Notes: a model not told the origin generated them from the letters alone. A stretch of DNA of 64,000 nucleotides from Lytechinus variegatus (GCF_018143015.1 NC_054740.1:66800856-66864855), one strand, 5' to 3'. Numbered from the stretch's first letter, positions 1 through 12,600 are shown. Made by a program: numbers and translations.

Positions 1-109
1 TATTTTAAATGATTTATCCATTGGCGATGGTTTAGCGCGTAAGATAGGATCACCATTCGTTCTTAAAGTTGCTCTTAATTTACGAATAGCTTTATGAAAT
101 GGCACCCAG
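1..109. repeat. Foldback MITE, family A, right half (runs off left edge)
   Basis: The segment ends in TACGAATAGCTTTATGAAAT, the same terminal sequence as several other copies in this window (865-1014, 21436-21785, 43284-43660, 49284-49472). The other arm is outside the window. It abuts a SINE remnant on its right. Confidence 0.6.
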
Positions 110-330
110 GTTTGAATCCCACAATGACAATCGCGTCCTTTGGCAAGGCGTTTATCTACATTTGCCACTCTTCACCCTGGTATATATATGGGTACCCACT
201 ACAAAGGAATCCTTGGATGCCCGAGCACCTGATCAGGGTAGCCTTTGTGAAACCGGGGTCACAGTAGCAGCGCTTAGAAGCATTGCACTAAAAACTATAT
301 AAATGTTGCATTTTATCACTTATTATTAAT
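107..330 (+). repeat. tRNA-derived SINE remnant (5' end lost)
   Basis: Begins at a B-box-like GGTTTGAATCC and continues with body sequence shared with 53761-54052 (CCTTTGGCAAGGCGTTTATC, CATTTGCCACTC). It then has AGCGCTTAGAAGCATTGCAC and an AT-rich tail. The A-box part is missing, apparently cut off by the adjoining foldback element. It lies downstream of the P450 exon at 379. Confidence 0.55.
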
Positions 331-378
331 ATTCCAAAAAGACGAAACCCACGAATTGTGTTAATTGTTTAGTAATAC

Positions 379-3300
379 CTTTCTCTGTAGCTCCGGGTAT
401 GCAATAAGGTAGAGTAAGATCCAACGCAATGCTGACGTCATCGATTCAGAAGCAGCGAGGAAGATATCGAACACACCCCTCCAGATATTTTCTTCCTATG
501 TGAGACATCAAAATAGATCGAATTATAAAGTTGAAAATCGGTATTCGTTTCCTAACATGATATATATACATTTTTTCTGTAATCGTAGGTACAAATTTAA
601 TACCTTCTAAGAAACCAAACAGAACAGATAGTCAGTGTTCATCCTCACCAGATATCAATGATGACAATTAAACAATGGTTGATAGGTATATATCTATCAT
701 AAACAAATAATAAATCAGATAAGATGAAGATAGTAATCATACATCCGAAAAACGAGAGGGTCGATAATAAAACCTTGCTGTACGCCTAGACCCTTGAGAC
801 TAGGTAAAAGATTGAGACTAATTTAAGTGCCAGACTACTAAATAAAATAATTATATGTACATTTCTGGTGGGTGACTCGTAAAACTGTTCGTAAATATAC
901 GTAGGACTTTACAAGGGATTGGAATAGGAATATATCATTAAACGTAATAAACAGTCATCCGTCGCGCTTAAAGTCATTCGTAATCTACGAACTGCTTTAT
1001 GAAACACCCGCCCGTTCTAACTTGAACTTCTACCTTAAGATATGTTTCCTTTCCATCCTCCTTCAGCTGTCTGACCTCTGCCAGGTACATATCGATGATA
1101 TCACGGGTGTTGTCCGGGTCAAAGGTTTCCTGGTGGCGCTGGACGATCCCACGGATGAAGTCCTGGAGGACCGCGAGGTCGTGGCGGACTTCGCGGTAGA
1201 GCGGGGTATAGTAGAAATATCTACTGACCAAGAGGAGCCCAGACGGTGATAAGCTCCGGAAAGAATTTCCTAGAATTGAATAAAGAAAGGTATAAAGGTT
1301 CTCACGAGTTTGCAGTATACTAACTCTCACTCCACCCTAAAATCATGTAATGATTCGGGGCAAAAATAATACATTTAATCCCTTATTAAGGAATTAACAT
1401 CCTTTATTCTAATTTTCATTATGTATAACTTGAAGTTTTCAACTTTAAAAACTGGGTAAGTCACAAGTTTGAAATATGACCGATGGGGATTGTTTTATCT
1501 CTTTCTCTTCTCTCTTTTCCTCTGTCGGAAGAATTAATCAAATTATTTTCATAAATATACTCATATTTATATTATATATATATTCTTTTCTATTTTTTAT
1601 GTTTCTTATGTTTCAAATGGATGAAACTGACGTATTGCTATCAGAACAGAGTTCTTTTAGTATAGAAATTATTACGATGACCTGTATATCGAATTGTAAA
1701 AAGTAACTATATATCATCTATTATTCATAGACGTTAGTATATCTGACCCCCCTCTTTCTCTCTGTGAATGTTCATAAGTTGATAAATCGCCTTTCGGAAT
1801 TAAAAATATTCTGTTAGAATTAACATTCAGTACGAACCTACAACAGTGAGGATATGCTTGAACTCTGGATCCGAGTACTCGTAAGTTTGACCAAAACAGA
1901 GACTGCAGATGATGTTGGAGACAGCGTTCTTGATGATGTGATGTGGGTCAAAGGCATCCCCACCTGAGGAGCTTGAAGGTGTGATAATGAGATAATGATA
2001 AGCGCTAATGTTCTGTTTGTCTTCTATTGTCTAACAATCGGATACTAACATTAATCAGTCTGATAATTATACATTATATAAAACTTATAAAACTTATAAA
2101 GAAACGTATTTATAAAGAAAATAAGGGTGAATTTAAAAAAAATACTAGATAACGTATAGGCCTACTTATGCAATAGTAATTAAGGAGCACCAAGTTTAGA
2201 ATAGACCGCAGGCCCATTGGTGCCAAGGTTAGTGCAGTCACCATTATGGTGGGCCCGAAATAGATAGATGGAGATCAGAGGGACAGGTTGATAATGAAAG
2301 AGAAAGAGAGGGAGAGGGGGGGGGGTGGTGATGCTATTAAAGTTGGAGTGAGATGAGCGCATTAAGAACTATTGTAAAAGAATTGCTCCTTTTTCTCGTG
2401 AATCGATTTCTTATATTACGTTTATCACTTTTTCAACAAAGTCATTGTCCTCGATATCATTTTGTGAAATTTTATTATGAGAGATTCCAGATTTCAATAA
2501 TAGATTTCATTAGTTTCCCTTGTGATAATGATATCTTCAATTGTTAAGCACGTTATTCATCATGAATGTATATGGAATTATTCTAGATCTAGTTTACAAC
2601 CTTTCAATTGCTTCATCATGAAAAGCCTTGCAAAGTCGCTCCGACTCTCTCACGATCACAGACTCCAACTTCTCCTTTTCAACTTCAAACAATCTGAACG
2701 ACTTGGCGACGAACGTCCGAAGTTCTCTCCATTTGTCTCCACTGGCAAACGCGAGACTTCCTGAAAAGACATTGCGTAAGAACGGAAAATCATTGATAAT
2801 ACTTTATCATATTTATATGACCCTTGCTCAAGTGCTAATAATGTATTATATACCGTTTGGAATGACACTTAAAATCCATCATCAGACAAGATACTTTCTG
2901 CTCTGTCCTCCACATCTTGGAGGACCACACCTTTATACATGTTATAGGTTTGTTGGTATCTTCTTAAATCTTCCTTCATCTGCTAATGCATGCCTCTGTA
3001 TAGAAAATGTACGCCGCCTGAAAATGCTCATACGTTCGGTATATACCAATTGTTCAAATGTTCAGTTGGCAACTGAACATTTGAACTTGAGGAATGCTTT
3101 GAAAGAAAAAAGGTGATTTTATCAACTATGTCACCCATTCATCAATGTCGGGTGTGTCTGTTTTTTTTTTTTTTTTTGCTGAATATAAGAGCGTTATATT
3201 CGCACCTTTTCGGGTTCTAGTACCTCACACAAATTTAAGTTATGTTCGTGCTATGTTATGTTAAGTTAAGCATTGTACACACATTCTATAATCAGTCCGG

Positions 3301-4958
3301 CATGGGCTTTCAAATTCTTCCCAATACCCCTCATTATTTCTTATATCTTGCCTGGCGTCGCATACTTTTTAAAATAATGTTTGTTGAATGTGTTGTATAT
3401 GAATTTTAATAATGTGTAAATTTATATATTGGAAAGTGCAATATTCTCTCAACGGTTTTTCTATGAGGGCTCGCATGCCTCTGGAATACTACTTTTGCAA
3501 GCCCTGGCCCATGGAAAACCGTTTTCTTATTCCTTTCTTCTTTTCTTTCATTTCTACTTTATCCATAATCAATTATCCAATATCAAATTGTATTTTTGTA
3601 ATTACATTGTACAAGTTTTGTATTTTTTTATGGCCAAATAAAACGATAATAATAATTTTCGCTGTGAAAAACGTAGAGATCATCAAACATGAGTAAAGGT
3701 GTGGTCTTGTGCGAAAAATTAAATAAAAGTTTCTTTCTCTGAAGAATATGGAATTTTTGAAATGCGTCATTTTTGAAAAATAATTTTTATGATTTCGTCA
3801 CCTTCTAATGGAAGAGCAAGCGAGTATTCGATGGGAACGTTGCGGTCGGTGAAGACATCGGCTTCCTTGATCAGGGATTGCCTGACAGAGTCGACATCGT
3901 TGAGGACCACGCAGAGTTTGGTGCCGAGTCGGAGGCTGATCAGTCCGCCATATTGCTTTGTCAAATGTGTGAAACCTTTATGTAATGTATTGCAAAGAGA
4001 ATCAATGTTTATAGTTTCTATTCAGATTCAGATTTTATTTCCAACAGAAATGACATAAATATTGTTACAAATCATTTTCATACATTTGTAACAAATATTT
4101 ACGATACGAATCATTGTCATTATAATTATATTCAACAGCATCAATGATAATAAACATATAAAGATATATACAAAATATGGTACATTTTGTAGATGAATTA
4201 TAATTTATGATTTATAGAGAAAAAAAAAGTATCTGTGGAAATGGGAGATTCACCCAAAAGCATAGAATCGGTTGTACGTGAGGGAAAAGTTCGTTCTCCA
4301 CAACACAACTTAAAAAACAAGACAAAATAGTAATAACGATCGAAGACCGCTTTTACATGAAAAGACTATCTTGCTTTATGAGGACGTGTATGATCGATAA
4401 TGAAGAAAGAATAATTATTCTAGGTGATAACATTCGCGGCAAAATAAAAGTTGTGTGAAATAAAACTAAACATAAATCATTATGCGACTGCCATTATAAT
4501 CCGCAGATATTTATTCTCAGTTTTATATGTTTATAATCATCATTTATCCAATAATATCAATTTCACAATGCTGATGACTACTGTAGGTATACGCAAGATT
4601 AATCAGGGGGTAGGATATACAAAAGGCATTCATACAACTGACGCAGGACGGGAAAATTATCGAGAGAATTAAAATTTTACATCAGTTGTAGAGGATCGAA
4701 GGAGATATACTGTACAATATAATCTTTCAAAACAAACATTGATTTCAAAGTTCTTATATTCCGACCTTTGAACGGCGGCAGTTTGAGAAAAGGCAGGTAT
4801 CCTAACAGCGGTAATCCCGTGGGTCCCGGTGGAAGGTTGGATGTCGTCTGTTTTCGCGATCCAAAACACCAGATAACCAAAAGGGCGCCAAACAACCCAA
4901 CTAATATCGACTGCAACCCAAGGCCAGCAAACGTTCCGATTACACAACCAAGTGACAT
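379..4958 (-). CDS. CYP2-like microsomal cytochrome P450, N-terminal 6 exons (partial)
   Basis: Coding exons in transcript order are 4958-4766, 3975-3802, 2760-2601, 1971-1838, 1269-1034 and 495-379. All junctions keep phase, giving 338 codons before the left edge. What is seen: a hydrophobic N-terminal anchor (about residues 5-31), the proline hinge PPGP (43-46), the C-helix WxxxR motif (W133..R137), the CYP2-style stretch [12 protein letters not shown], a [12 protein letters not shown] segment like the PRDFID of CYP2 enzymes, and an I-helix AASES (313-317) where P450s usually have AGTET. Members are ER-bound haem mono-oxygenases acting on xenobiotics, steroids or fatty acids; the substrate cannot be told from this part. 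The exons carrying ExxR and the haem cysteine must lie beyond position 1, so I cannot say whether the gene is intact. The start at 4958 is the first ATG in frame with the anchor. Exon order and phases match the CYP2 clan. Confidence 0.9.
865..1014. repeat. Foldback MITE, family A, in P450 intron 5
   Basis: Inverted ends: CTCGTAAAACTGTTCGTAAA on the left, and CTACGAACTGCTTTATGAAA on the right read on the other strand. About 150 bp, no coding capacity. Its right end is only about 20 bp from the 5' splice site of the P450 exon that ends at 1034. Confidence 0.6.
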
Positions 4959-5939
4959 AATATCCTTCGCTTATTACGTCTCGTGAATAATGGTTATTTA
5001 TCTCTTTTCTCCAGACTATCGGTCGTCGGCGTCCACTGAGAGTGTTGATTTATCAAATTATTATATTCAAAGATGGAAGAGTACTTGAACTTTCAAGTCG
5101 ATTTGTGTTGCACCGAGATAAATATCGTCGCTTTTGATCTTTGCTGTTTGTCCGATAATTTTGACGCGACGAGTTGGTTCCATAATAATTCTGTCTGTCA
5201 TACAGCTATTTATAATATGGATTTACCTAAATACGGTTAGTGCACGCTTGATAAGCCAATGTGAATAGTGTCAGGATTTGGACAACAAGCGCCAGTGGTT
5301 TCGGAAGAATACCCCTTTCCGATTGCGATTATGGATATTGTTCCCTTTGTGGCGAAGGATTTGAACCGCGTCGTGCGTAACCTCTTTCCGTATATCCACA
5401 AAAAGAAATGGTAATAGTACTCACAAACTAACATGAACAAAATATGGTAAATTTGCTATCTGAATGCGATTCCTACTCTTTAACATATTTATATATCAGT
5501 TACTTTTAAATAAAATAATCTGAGAAAACTGGATCCCTTTATAATTAATACCGCTAGATGTTTGTTACCTCAATTTTTTTGCTAGACCTGTTGTCTTTTT
5601 TATCAACTTTTTTTAACAAGTCATCAAGAATTTTAATGATTTATATGATTAAACCTCCAAAATCATGAAACATGTAAAAGAAGAAAAAGTAGGAGAAAAA
5701 CAGAAATTATTCTTTTTCTAATGCTTTTATTCTAATGTTACCTCTATAACTTCTATTCATCAAATCTACATCATCCATATATCTGTCCCCTTTTCTATCT
5801 CTTCCATATCACCTTACCCCCACCCAATCCTCTGTGTATGAACGTTTTTTTTCTCTAATGTTAAATCAATATGCCCCCTTTTATTAATCACTCCCCATAT
5901 CTATTGTCATTTTGCTTTGGAGCTTTTAAAATAGTGCTT

Positions 5940-6235
5940 TGTAATTAACTGCATTCCTTGGAAATCTCTCTTCCTACCTTTCCCTCTCTTTCTCATGTTC
6001 CCTCACACCCCCCCTTTCCCCACACTATCTCCCCTCTCTTTCACCCTTCTCTTTCTCTCAAACCCCCACACACAAACACCTTCACACATCTTTCTTTCTC
6101 TCTCATACACCCTTTTCTCAGACTATCTCCATCTCTCTGACTAGTTTCTTTCTTTCTTTCTTCCTTCCTTCCTTTCTTTCTTTCTTTTTTTCTTTCTTTC
6201 TTTCATTTCTTAGTCTTTCTTTCTCTCTATATGCT
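5940..6235. repeat. CT-rich low-complexity tract with (CTTT)n
   Basis: Pyrimidine-rich plus strand ending in a CTTT/CTTC microsatellite at about 6147-6225. The short open frame across it is a composition artefact. Confidence 0.8.
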
Positions 6236-7237
6236 TATCTTATTTATTTGACTTTCACTTTACCCTGCAAAGTCTACATTTTCTTAATTAGGCATTGATA
6301 CATGGATAAATCTTTAGATATAAAGTCTCCAATTACATTTAATTCAACTATATTCATGATCAATTTCTTTACATTTTTACATGCATTCACCTTTTGTACA
6401 TTATTGTACTTTGTACATTATATTCTTCTCTGTGACAATATCAACAAATGCCAAATAAATGAGTATCAATATTCTTTTTAAACATATAAATATCGACGAT
6501 AACTTTCCAACACTGCTATTTACTTCCACAATTGGAAATTAAGATAAGTATAGGTTTTATAAAAAAAAAACACTGACCCAAACTTAAGAGAAATATCTCT
6601 GGTTCTAATCTAATAATAAAGGCAAGATGCAATATTAATATATCTTTAACTGGAAAAACACAACAGTGTTTCTTGATAAAGATTGTTTGTGTTACAAAAT
6701 GAATAATGAAATACATGTACTAAAACTAGCAAACATTATATAACAATGTAAACAACATTATGGTCAATGAAAAACAGATTAAAGGTTACATATTCTTATC
6801 GTTGTTAGAAAACAATTTGGAAAAAAATATAAAAGTGCCTCATATGTTATACGTGCATCAATGATTACATTAGAATGCAAAAAATGAATTAAGAATTTTA
6901 AGGAAGTTTGAGGAAAAATAGAATTTAATGAAATTTCTTCGCCTTACTAGATAATTAGTTTATAGTCCATTATATAACACTGCTTTTAGTGCTAAACAGA
7001 ATGGGAAATTTCAGTACCCAATATATGGTGGGGGGGGGGGGGTGTCTACAATTTTGGTCACTTATTTCCTCCATTCATCTAAACATAGTATGCATGTAGC
7101 CCATCATACAAAATACAAGAATGTGTTGTTGGATTGATGACATAAAATCATTTTGAAATTAATGCACGATTATGCAAAAATAAAATTTTAAACAAAAATC
7201 TTATGAATTATGCATATAACTTAGGTTTTATGTGCAC

Positions 7238-7420
7238 CCCCAGCATGGTGGCTCAGTGGTAGAACATCTGCCTCTTGAACAGGTCATAGGTTCAATCCAC
7301 AGCGAGTCCTTCCAAGAACTTAGCAAAGGAGAACATGATGCCATCTTTCTTGGAACTTAGTATTTAGATCGAAGAAGCGTCATAATTACATGTTATATAG
7401 GGCCTGCAGTCTCATAACTG
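7238..7420 (+). repeat. tRNA-like SINE (or tRNA pseudogene)
   Basis: A-box-like TGGCTCAGTGG and B-box-like GGTTCAATCC are spaced as in a tRNA (about 7249-7297), but the acceptor and T stems do not pair cleanly. About 110 bp of unrelated body sequence follows. This suggests a SINE promoter head rather than a working tRNA gene. Confidence 0.45.
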
Positions 7421-7739
7421 AAGTGGTTAGCCATGGTAAATAAAACACAATTATGATTTGATCATTAGGAAGCCTTTTATACTTGTTTGCCCCCAGAATT
7501 GCACCTGAATAGTACAGAATACTTTACAGCTGCAAAAGTGCAATGTTGTACACTGACACTTTCCCAAAGATTGTATCTTCAAATATACATACATTTCATT
7601 GCACAATTGATGGTGTATAATGCTTCTTCAGTTGTAGAGTCAAGCCTTTAAAGGAGCTACTGGCATTCTATTTGATACGGAAAAGAACCATTATAGGAGA
7701 AACTGGAAAATTATTTGAGCCTAGCTTAAATTATCAAGT

Positions 7740-8170
7740 TATAACTAAAGTTATCAAGTTTACAAGGACTTCAGAAGGGTAAAATGAAAGCATGTCACTG
7801 TGACCTTTTGACCTCAAAATCTATAGGCTTCCTGGGATCCATGCTAGTATCATTCACACCAAATCATATGAGCCAAGGTTAAGTTGATCTGAAGTTATCG
7901 CATTTACAAGGACTGCAGAATGCTTAGATGAAAACATGTCACTGTGACTTTAACATTTGACCTTTTGACCTTCAAAATCGATAGGCTGCTTGGGATCCAT
8001 GCTAGTATCATACACACCAAATTATATGAGCCTAGGTTGAGTCAAAATGAAGTTATTGCATTTACAAGGAAAGTTAACGGACGGACAGACAGAAAGACGG
8101 ACGTACAGACGGAGGAAAGAGACAGACAGATGGACACCAAGCGTGATACCATAATACGTACCATCTAGGA
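7740..8170 (+). repeat. Dispersed repeat with two tandem units and a GACGGACAGAC tail
   Basis: Two diverged units (about 7760-7905 and 7906-8060) share CATGTCACTGTGAC, CCTTTTGACCT, GGGATCCATGCTAGTATCAT and CATTTACAAGGA. A tail rich in GGACGGACAGAC follows, ending GACACCAAGCGTGATACCAT. I recognise the type as a repeat widespread in marine invertebrates but cannot name it. It contains TGACCT half-sites in pairs. Confidence 0.6.
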
Positions 8171-8675
8171 CGGGCATATAAAATACCTGCAAACAAAGCT
8201 GAGGAATGTCTTATCCAAAACTAAAAATCGACAGAACTGTTAGTTGACAATCTGAATAAGAATTTGCATTTTGGACTATTTTACAGATACAATGTATATC
8301 TGTTAAAGAAATAGATAGTGCATTCAATATGATAATCTACGATACGTGTAGTAACAGACCAATCTCCTACTTGGTACTTACTGCAAACACACTGGTGAGT
8401 ATTAGAATACAATATTTTCAAATTTATGATAGAATATAGCAATTATTACAGCTTGAAGCACTAAAAAAAAATAAATACATATACAGCTAGAGTTGATAAA
8501 GAAACATTTAATTCCAGGCGAATAAAGGAACGTTATGTGTATTTAATAAATGCTATGGCCAGAGATCAATTGTCGAGATATCGATAACATCAACATAATG
8601 AATTGACAAGTACCTGAACATAATTATAAACATTAATATGGCGTATGATTAACCAATACCATACAACAGTCAGTG

Positions 8676-8681
8676 TTTATT
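8676..8681 (-). terminator. Candidate VPS11 polyadenylation signal
   Basis: AATAAA on the minus strand about 205 bases after the VPS11 stop codon. This is the first clear hexamer downstream. No transcript evidence is available. Confidence 0.35.
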
Positions 8682-8885
8682 CTCATCTTAAGGTTAAAAA
8701 ATATTATTGTAAAGACCAAAAAACAAAAAAACCTGATTAGGCATTGTATATCACATTTCACCAAAATTGCTGTAAAATATAACAAGATCAAGATCAAGCA
8801 TAATCTCAATGATAAATACAATATTGAGCAACTGGCAATGTCTATGAGTTCATTTCCGTTTTGTACCGGTGCGATTTGAAGAATT

Positions 8886-9662
8886 TCAGTTAAAAAAAGG
8901 ATTATTCTTATCCTCGTCATCTATCATATCGTCTTCAAATGGATTCTTTCCAGTCGAGCTAGGTTCCTCCTCAAATGGATTAGGAGGAGTAGGCGCCCTG
9001 CGGGGAGCAGCTTGCTGTCCTCCGGTGGATGATGGCGAACCCCTGCTCAGTTGGCCATCTGGATTGGTAAATGGATTGTACTCTGCAGGGGATGACTGGC
9101 CCGAACCTTTACCGCTGGCCTGGCCCCGCCTCATCATGGCAGCGGGGAGAGCTGTACTCCGCCCTTGCTGGGATGTAGATATCGACGGTTCATCGGGTTC
9201 GTCAAACGGGTTGTATTCTTTGGCGGGCGGGGTGCTGCGGGTTTGGCTCTGCTGGGGAGGGGTTTGTACCCTCTTCGGGGGATCGGCAGGCCTGATGGGC
9301 TTGCTTGCCATGGCTTGTGTTGGAGGTGGCGTGGACCTCGTTGGTGGAGCCTGTTGGGAAGCGGGCGGGGTTCTTTTTGTTGGGGGCGTGGCGGGTCTCT
9401 GCGGGGGAGCCTGTTGGCGGGAGCTTGGCGTGGATGAGGTCGGGGGCCTGGAAACCTGGGTTTTGGTCGGTTGTTGGGTAGGTATACCTCCCTGTGGTCT
9501 CGGGGCACTGGAAATTGCACTAGGGTTTGGTCGGGCTTGCGTCGCTGCAGACCTGATTGGCTGGGCTTGCTGGGCTGGTGGTCTTGCTGGCTGGCTCGGT
9601 TGTGACCTTTGATTTGAGGTTGTCGTCTTAGCAGGACTAAATGAGTCTGTGAGGAGGGTGAC
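8886..9662 (-). CDS. VPS11: VPS11 last coding exon: 258-residue disordered tail with five NPF motifs
   Basis: The exon opens in phase with VTLLTD, matching LTLLTD just before the short C terminus of human VPS11. It then runs through Pro/Gln/Ser/Thr-rich sequence with repeated QQAPP and STPP units. NPF occurs at residues 1052, 1097, 1129, 1141 and 1155. Three are followed by acidic residues ([20 protein letters not shown]), and the protein ends NNPFFN. NPF is the established ligand of EH domains (EPS15, intersectin, EHD families), and acidic residues after NPF favour EHD-type EH domains. Binding is an inference. Composition is GC-rich compared with neighbouring DNA. The acceptor at 9663-9664 is a clean AG and the frame is open to the stop. 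Confidence 0.92.
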   Translation of the reverse strand, partial: VTLLTDSFSPAKTTTSNQRSQPSQPARPPAQQAQPIRSAATQARPNPSAISSAPRPQGGIPTQQPTKTQVSRPPTSSTPSSRQQAPPQRPATPPTKRTPPASQQAPPTRSTPPPTQAMASKPIRPADPPKRVQTPPQQSQTRSTPPAKEYNPFDEPDEPSISTSQQGRSTALPAAMMRRGQASGKGSGQSSPAEYNPFTNPDGQLSRGSPSSTGGQQAAPRRAPTPPNPFEEEPSSTGKNPFEDDMIDDEDKNNPFFN

Positions 9663-12600
9663 CTATACAAGATAATAATTAAGTTAGAATATTGAATCAT
9701 TTGTTAGAATAAACACTACAAGAAAATTAATAATACCTAAAATATACAATCATCAAAAATGCTATGTCTTTGAAGCATTTATCTAATACAGCAAATTTGT
9801 ATCATTTGTCCATTAATCATTTTAGTTCATAGCTATGAAGTCACAGATTACAACTTAAGACAGTAATAAAACATGTTAAATTAAATCAGTATATAAACAA
9901 ATAATACATGCAACATAACACTAATTCACTGTGACGATCACTGTTCACAATATCAAGACAAAATGGTTGTACAAAAATAGAACAAATTAAACGCTACATA
10001 ACGCGCTTTCAGCGTTCTATAATTTACATGAATAAAAAAAATAAATGAAACTGAATATACACCGTGTCATTGTTCAAGCTTTCAAACTTTTTTACCTCTT
10101 CTTTGTTATTCTTGAATATTGATTTCCCTTTTAGATTTAAAGATTGTTTATGGCAGTTTACCACAGATTAATAATGAATAAAAACCAATGTGAACAGAAC
10201 AATGCAATGGTAAAACACAATTTCAGTTTAGGTCAAAATGTGTAGCAGACATAATCATGAGCACAAATTGAATAAACTTGCAGATTACATATGTGCATAT
10301 GCATGTTAATTTCAATAAGACGAATGCTAGCTATAAATTGAAGGCAAGCTATGAATTTATGTAACTGTGTATGAAAAATGCACTGCATGAAAGTATAATA
10401 AATTGAAGGTATGTCAATATTATGAACAGTAAATTTGCAATCCATCAGGAGACCAAATGCTGTCAGCATTTTACTTTCTCCTACAGAAACAGATCACATT
10501 TCAATCTTTATGTAAAAAGGAAAATGACTGGTACGAATGAGAAAAAAATATTTTTTTTATTTTTTCATATTGTTTTTTGTTTTCAGTTATTCATTTATTT
10601 GTTTATACATTTTTTATTACTATTTTTTTACATTCTTTAAAATCTAATTATCTTATTTATTTATTTTTTGTTGGGGGGGGGGCTATATTTTATAAATCTG
10701 CAACATTGAATAAGTGCTCTTCTTTACTTTTCAGGGCTCGTTTGAGTATTCCGGGGGTGAAATTGTCTTGAGCCTCCATGTAAAATTTTCCCCCTGGGTA
10801 CGACCCTTACCAAAACTGTGCTTTACCATTAGACATATCTTATCAAACACTTACAAAAATGCAAACTAAAGACAAAATGCAAACAGCAGGCAACCGTTTG
10901 GTTTCATGCTTTTAGAAGGAAAGGTTGTCGAGGTGAGAGGAGGGTGTCTGAGAATCGTTCAGAGAGTGGTCGGCAATTGAGGCAGACGACACTATCAACT
11001 GACAATGACATAGATTGAAAGACAGGTGTACAATAAAGAAGTTAGACACAGAAGTGCCCGTATTCTGAAGTTGGGTTTAATTCAAACTCTGGACTTGAGT
11101 GGTGGTTTTACAATGGAGAGCCAATTATGATAAGTACTGTATCTCTAAAGAAAAAAAGTTTGATTTGACACTTCATTCATTCAATACTGACTCAGAATAA
11201 TTTACTGAAATAGTTATCTTCATCATTCATCATTTTGGGAACTTATTCTAACAAGGCCTCTGTGCTTTTCTTCTCAAGTTTTCATTCATTCAATTATGAT
11301 ATTTAATCAAGGCAATGTTTTGCTTATTTATGATATGTTTTACTCTGTATTATTTTATGCATTTCTAAGTTGTTTGCATTGTAAATATTTCTTTTTTAAC
11401 CTATTTGAATGATAAAAAGGATTGAATTGAATTGAATGAAAACATTAGTAAGGGGCCAAGTAAATATAGGAGACATATAAAGGTAAATGCAATTTTGAAA
11501 TTTTAAGCTCCCCATGATTTAAAAAAAGACTTAGACCAGAGTCTTAGTTAAACCGGACTTCAGAATATGGGCCATAAGGATGGATTCACAAAAGTTGGAA
11601 CCAGAGATCGGTTTGACCCCTCCCACTTCACCGGTATGGTCATCTGGGGGCTGTTACAGGGAGAGTTGCTTTCAAATTGAAGTTAAAAAAATCAATCACA
11701 GGTCCAGAATGCATGATTTTCATGACTGAAAATTCAGTTATGTTTAGATGTGTAGATTTGCATTTGATTGCAATTCTTTGTGCAATGTGCCCCTAAGCAT
11801 ATAAAACCAGGACCCTGTAACATAAAGCTTAGCAATTGATTGCAAGACTGATTTTTATGATTGATTGCATCATAAATTGTGTATAATCAATCATAAAAAT
11901 CATCCCAATGATCAATCGTCAGCTTTATGTTCTGGGCCCAGGTCCAGTTGGTATCAATTTTTTTTTTAAATTAATCTTTATTTCAGTATGCATAGAGAAG
12001 TTAAACCTCACAAATGGTCAACCTCCTTTGTGAATCCAGGCCAGAGGACCCATAACACAAACTTTAAGCACCTGATCACACGGTACAGCTAATTTTTATA
12101 TTACATGTTCCTGATACACTGATCACCTTATAATCAATCCCTATTCTTTGTGTTACAGGCCCTCGAATGTTAAAACCAAACTCCAAGAAGAAATTAATTT
12201 TAGTTTTTCACATTAAAATATTCAAAGATCATGCGGAGAAACTTGAAGCAAAAACAGCATGGCCAAAAAACTTTCAAACTGTAAAAGATGCAACTTCTGC
12301 CACTGCAATTACTATAAAAGTAACTTTTTTCATCAAAGTAATCATAAATCATTGTTTTCAGGAAAAACGCCCTGCCAAAAAATTCTCTGATCGTAGGTGT
12401 TTTTCATGAAAAGTGATTTTGACACAAATTTCTCTGCATAACATACATATTACAAACTACAAAATCAAAGAATTTTGAAGAAGATTGCTCAAATGAGCTT
12501 TGAATAGGAACCCACCATCAATACAGTAAAGCACAGTTAAGGAGGGGTGTTAAATAAGGAGGAAAACAAGAAATGTTGTTATGTTAAAACCAGTGCTAAG

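Larger units (their letters stand above)
4959..8885. other. Intergenic region between the P450 and VPS11
   Basis: The promoter side of the P450 lies at 4959-5500, with no clear TATA box found. It is followed by CT-rich low-complexity DNA (about 5940-6230), AT-rich unassigned sequence (6230-7230), a tRNA-like SINE head (7238), a two-unit dispersed repeat (7740-8170) and the VPS11 3' UTR (about 8670-8885). I see no open reading frame with recognisable protein features here. Confidence 0.6.

Noticed and set aside
1-378. A further P450 exon left of 379
   Set aside because: The sequence is SINE and foldback material; no ExxR or haem-binding segment is readable, so later exons must be off the window.
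7238-7310. A functional tRNA gene
   Set aside because: A and B boxes are present, but acceptor and T stems do not pair properly and a SINE-like body follows.
8869-9612. Long plus-strand open frame (Gly/Leu/Trp/Cys-rich) over the VPS11 last exon
   Set aside because: It is the complement of the Pro/Gln-rich tail exon, which is in phase with VPS11 and carries clear motifs; the plus-strand reading has no features.
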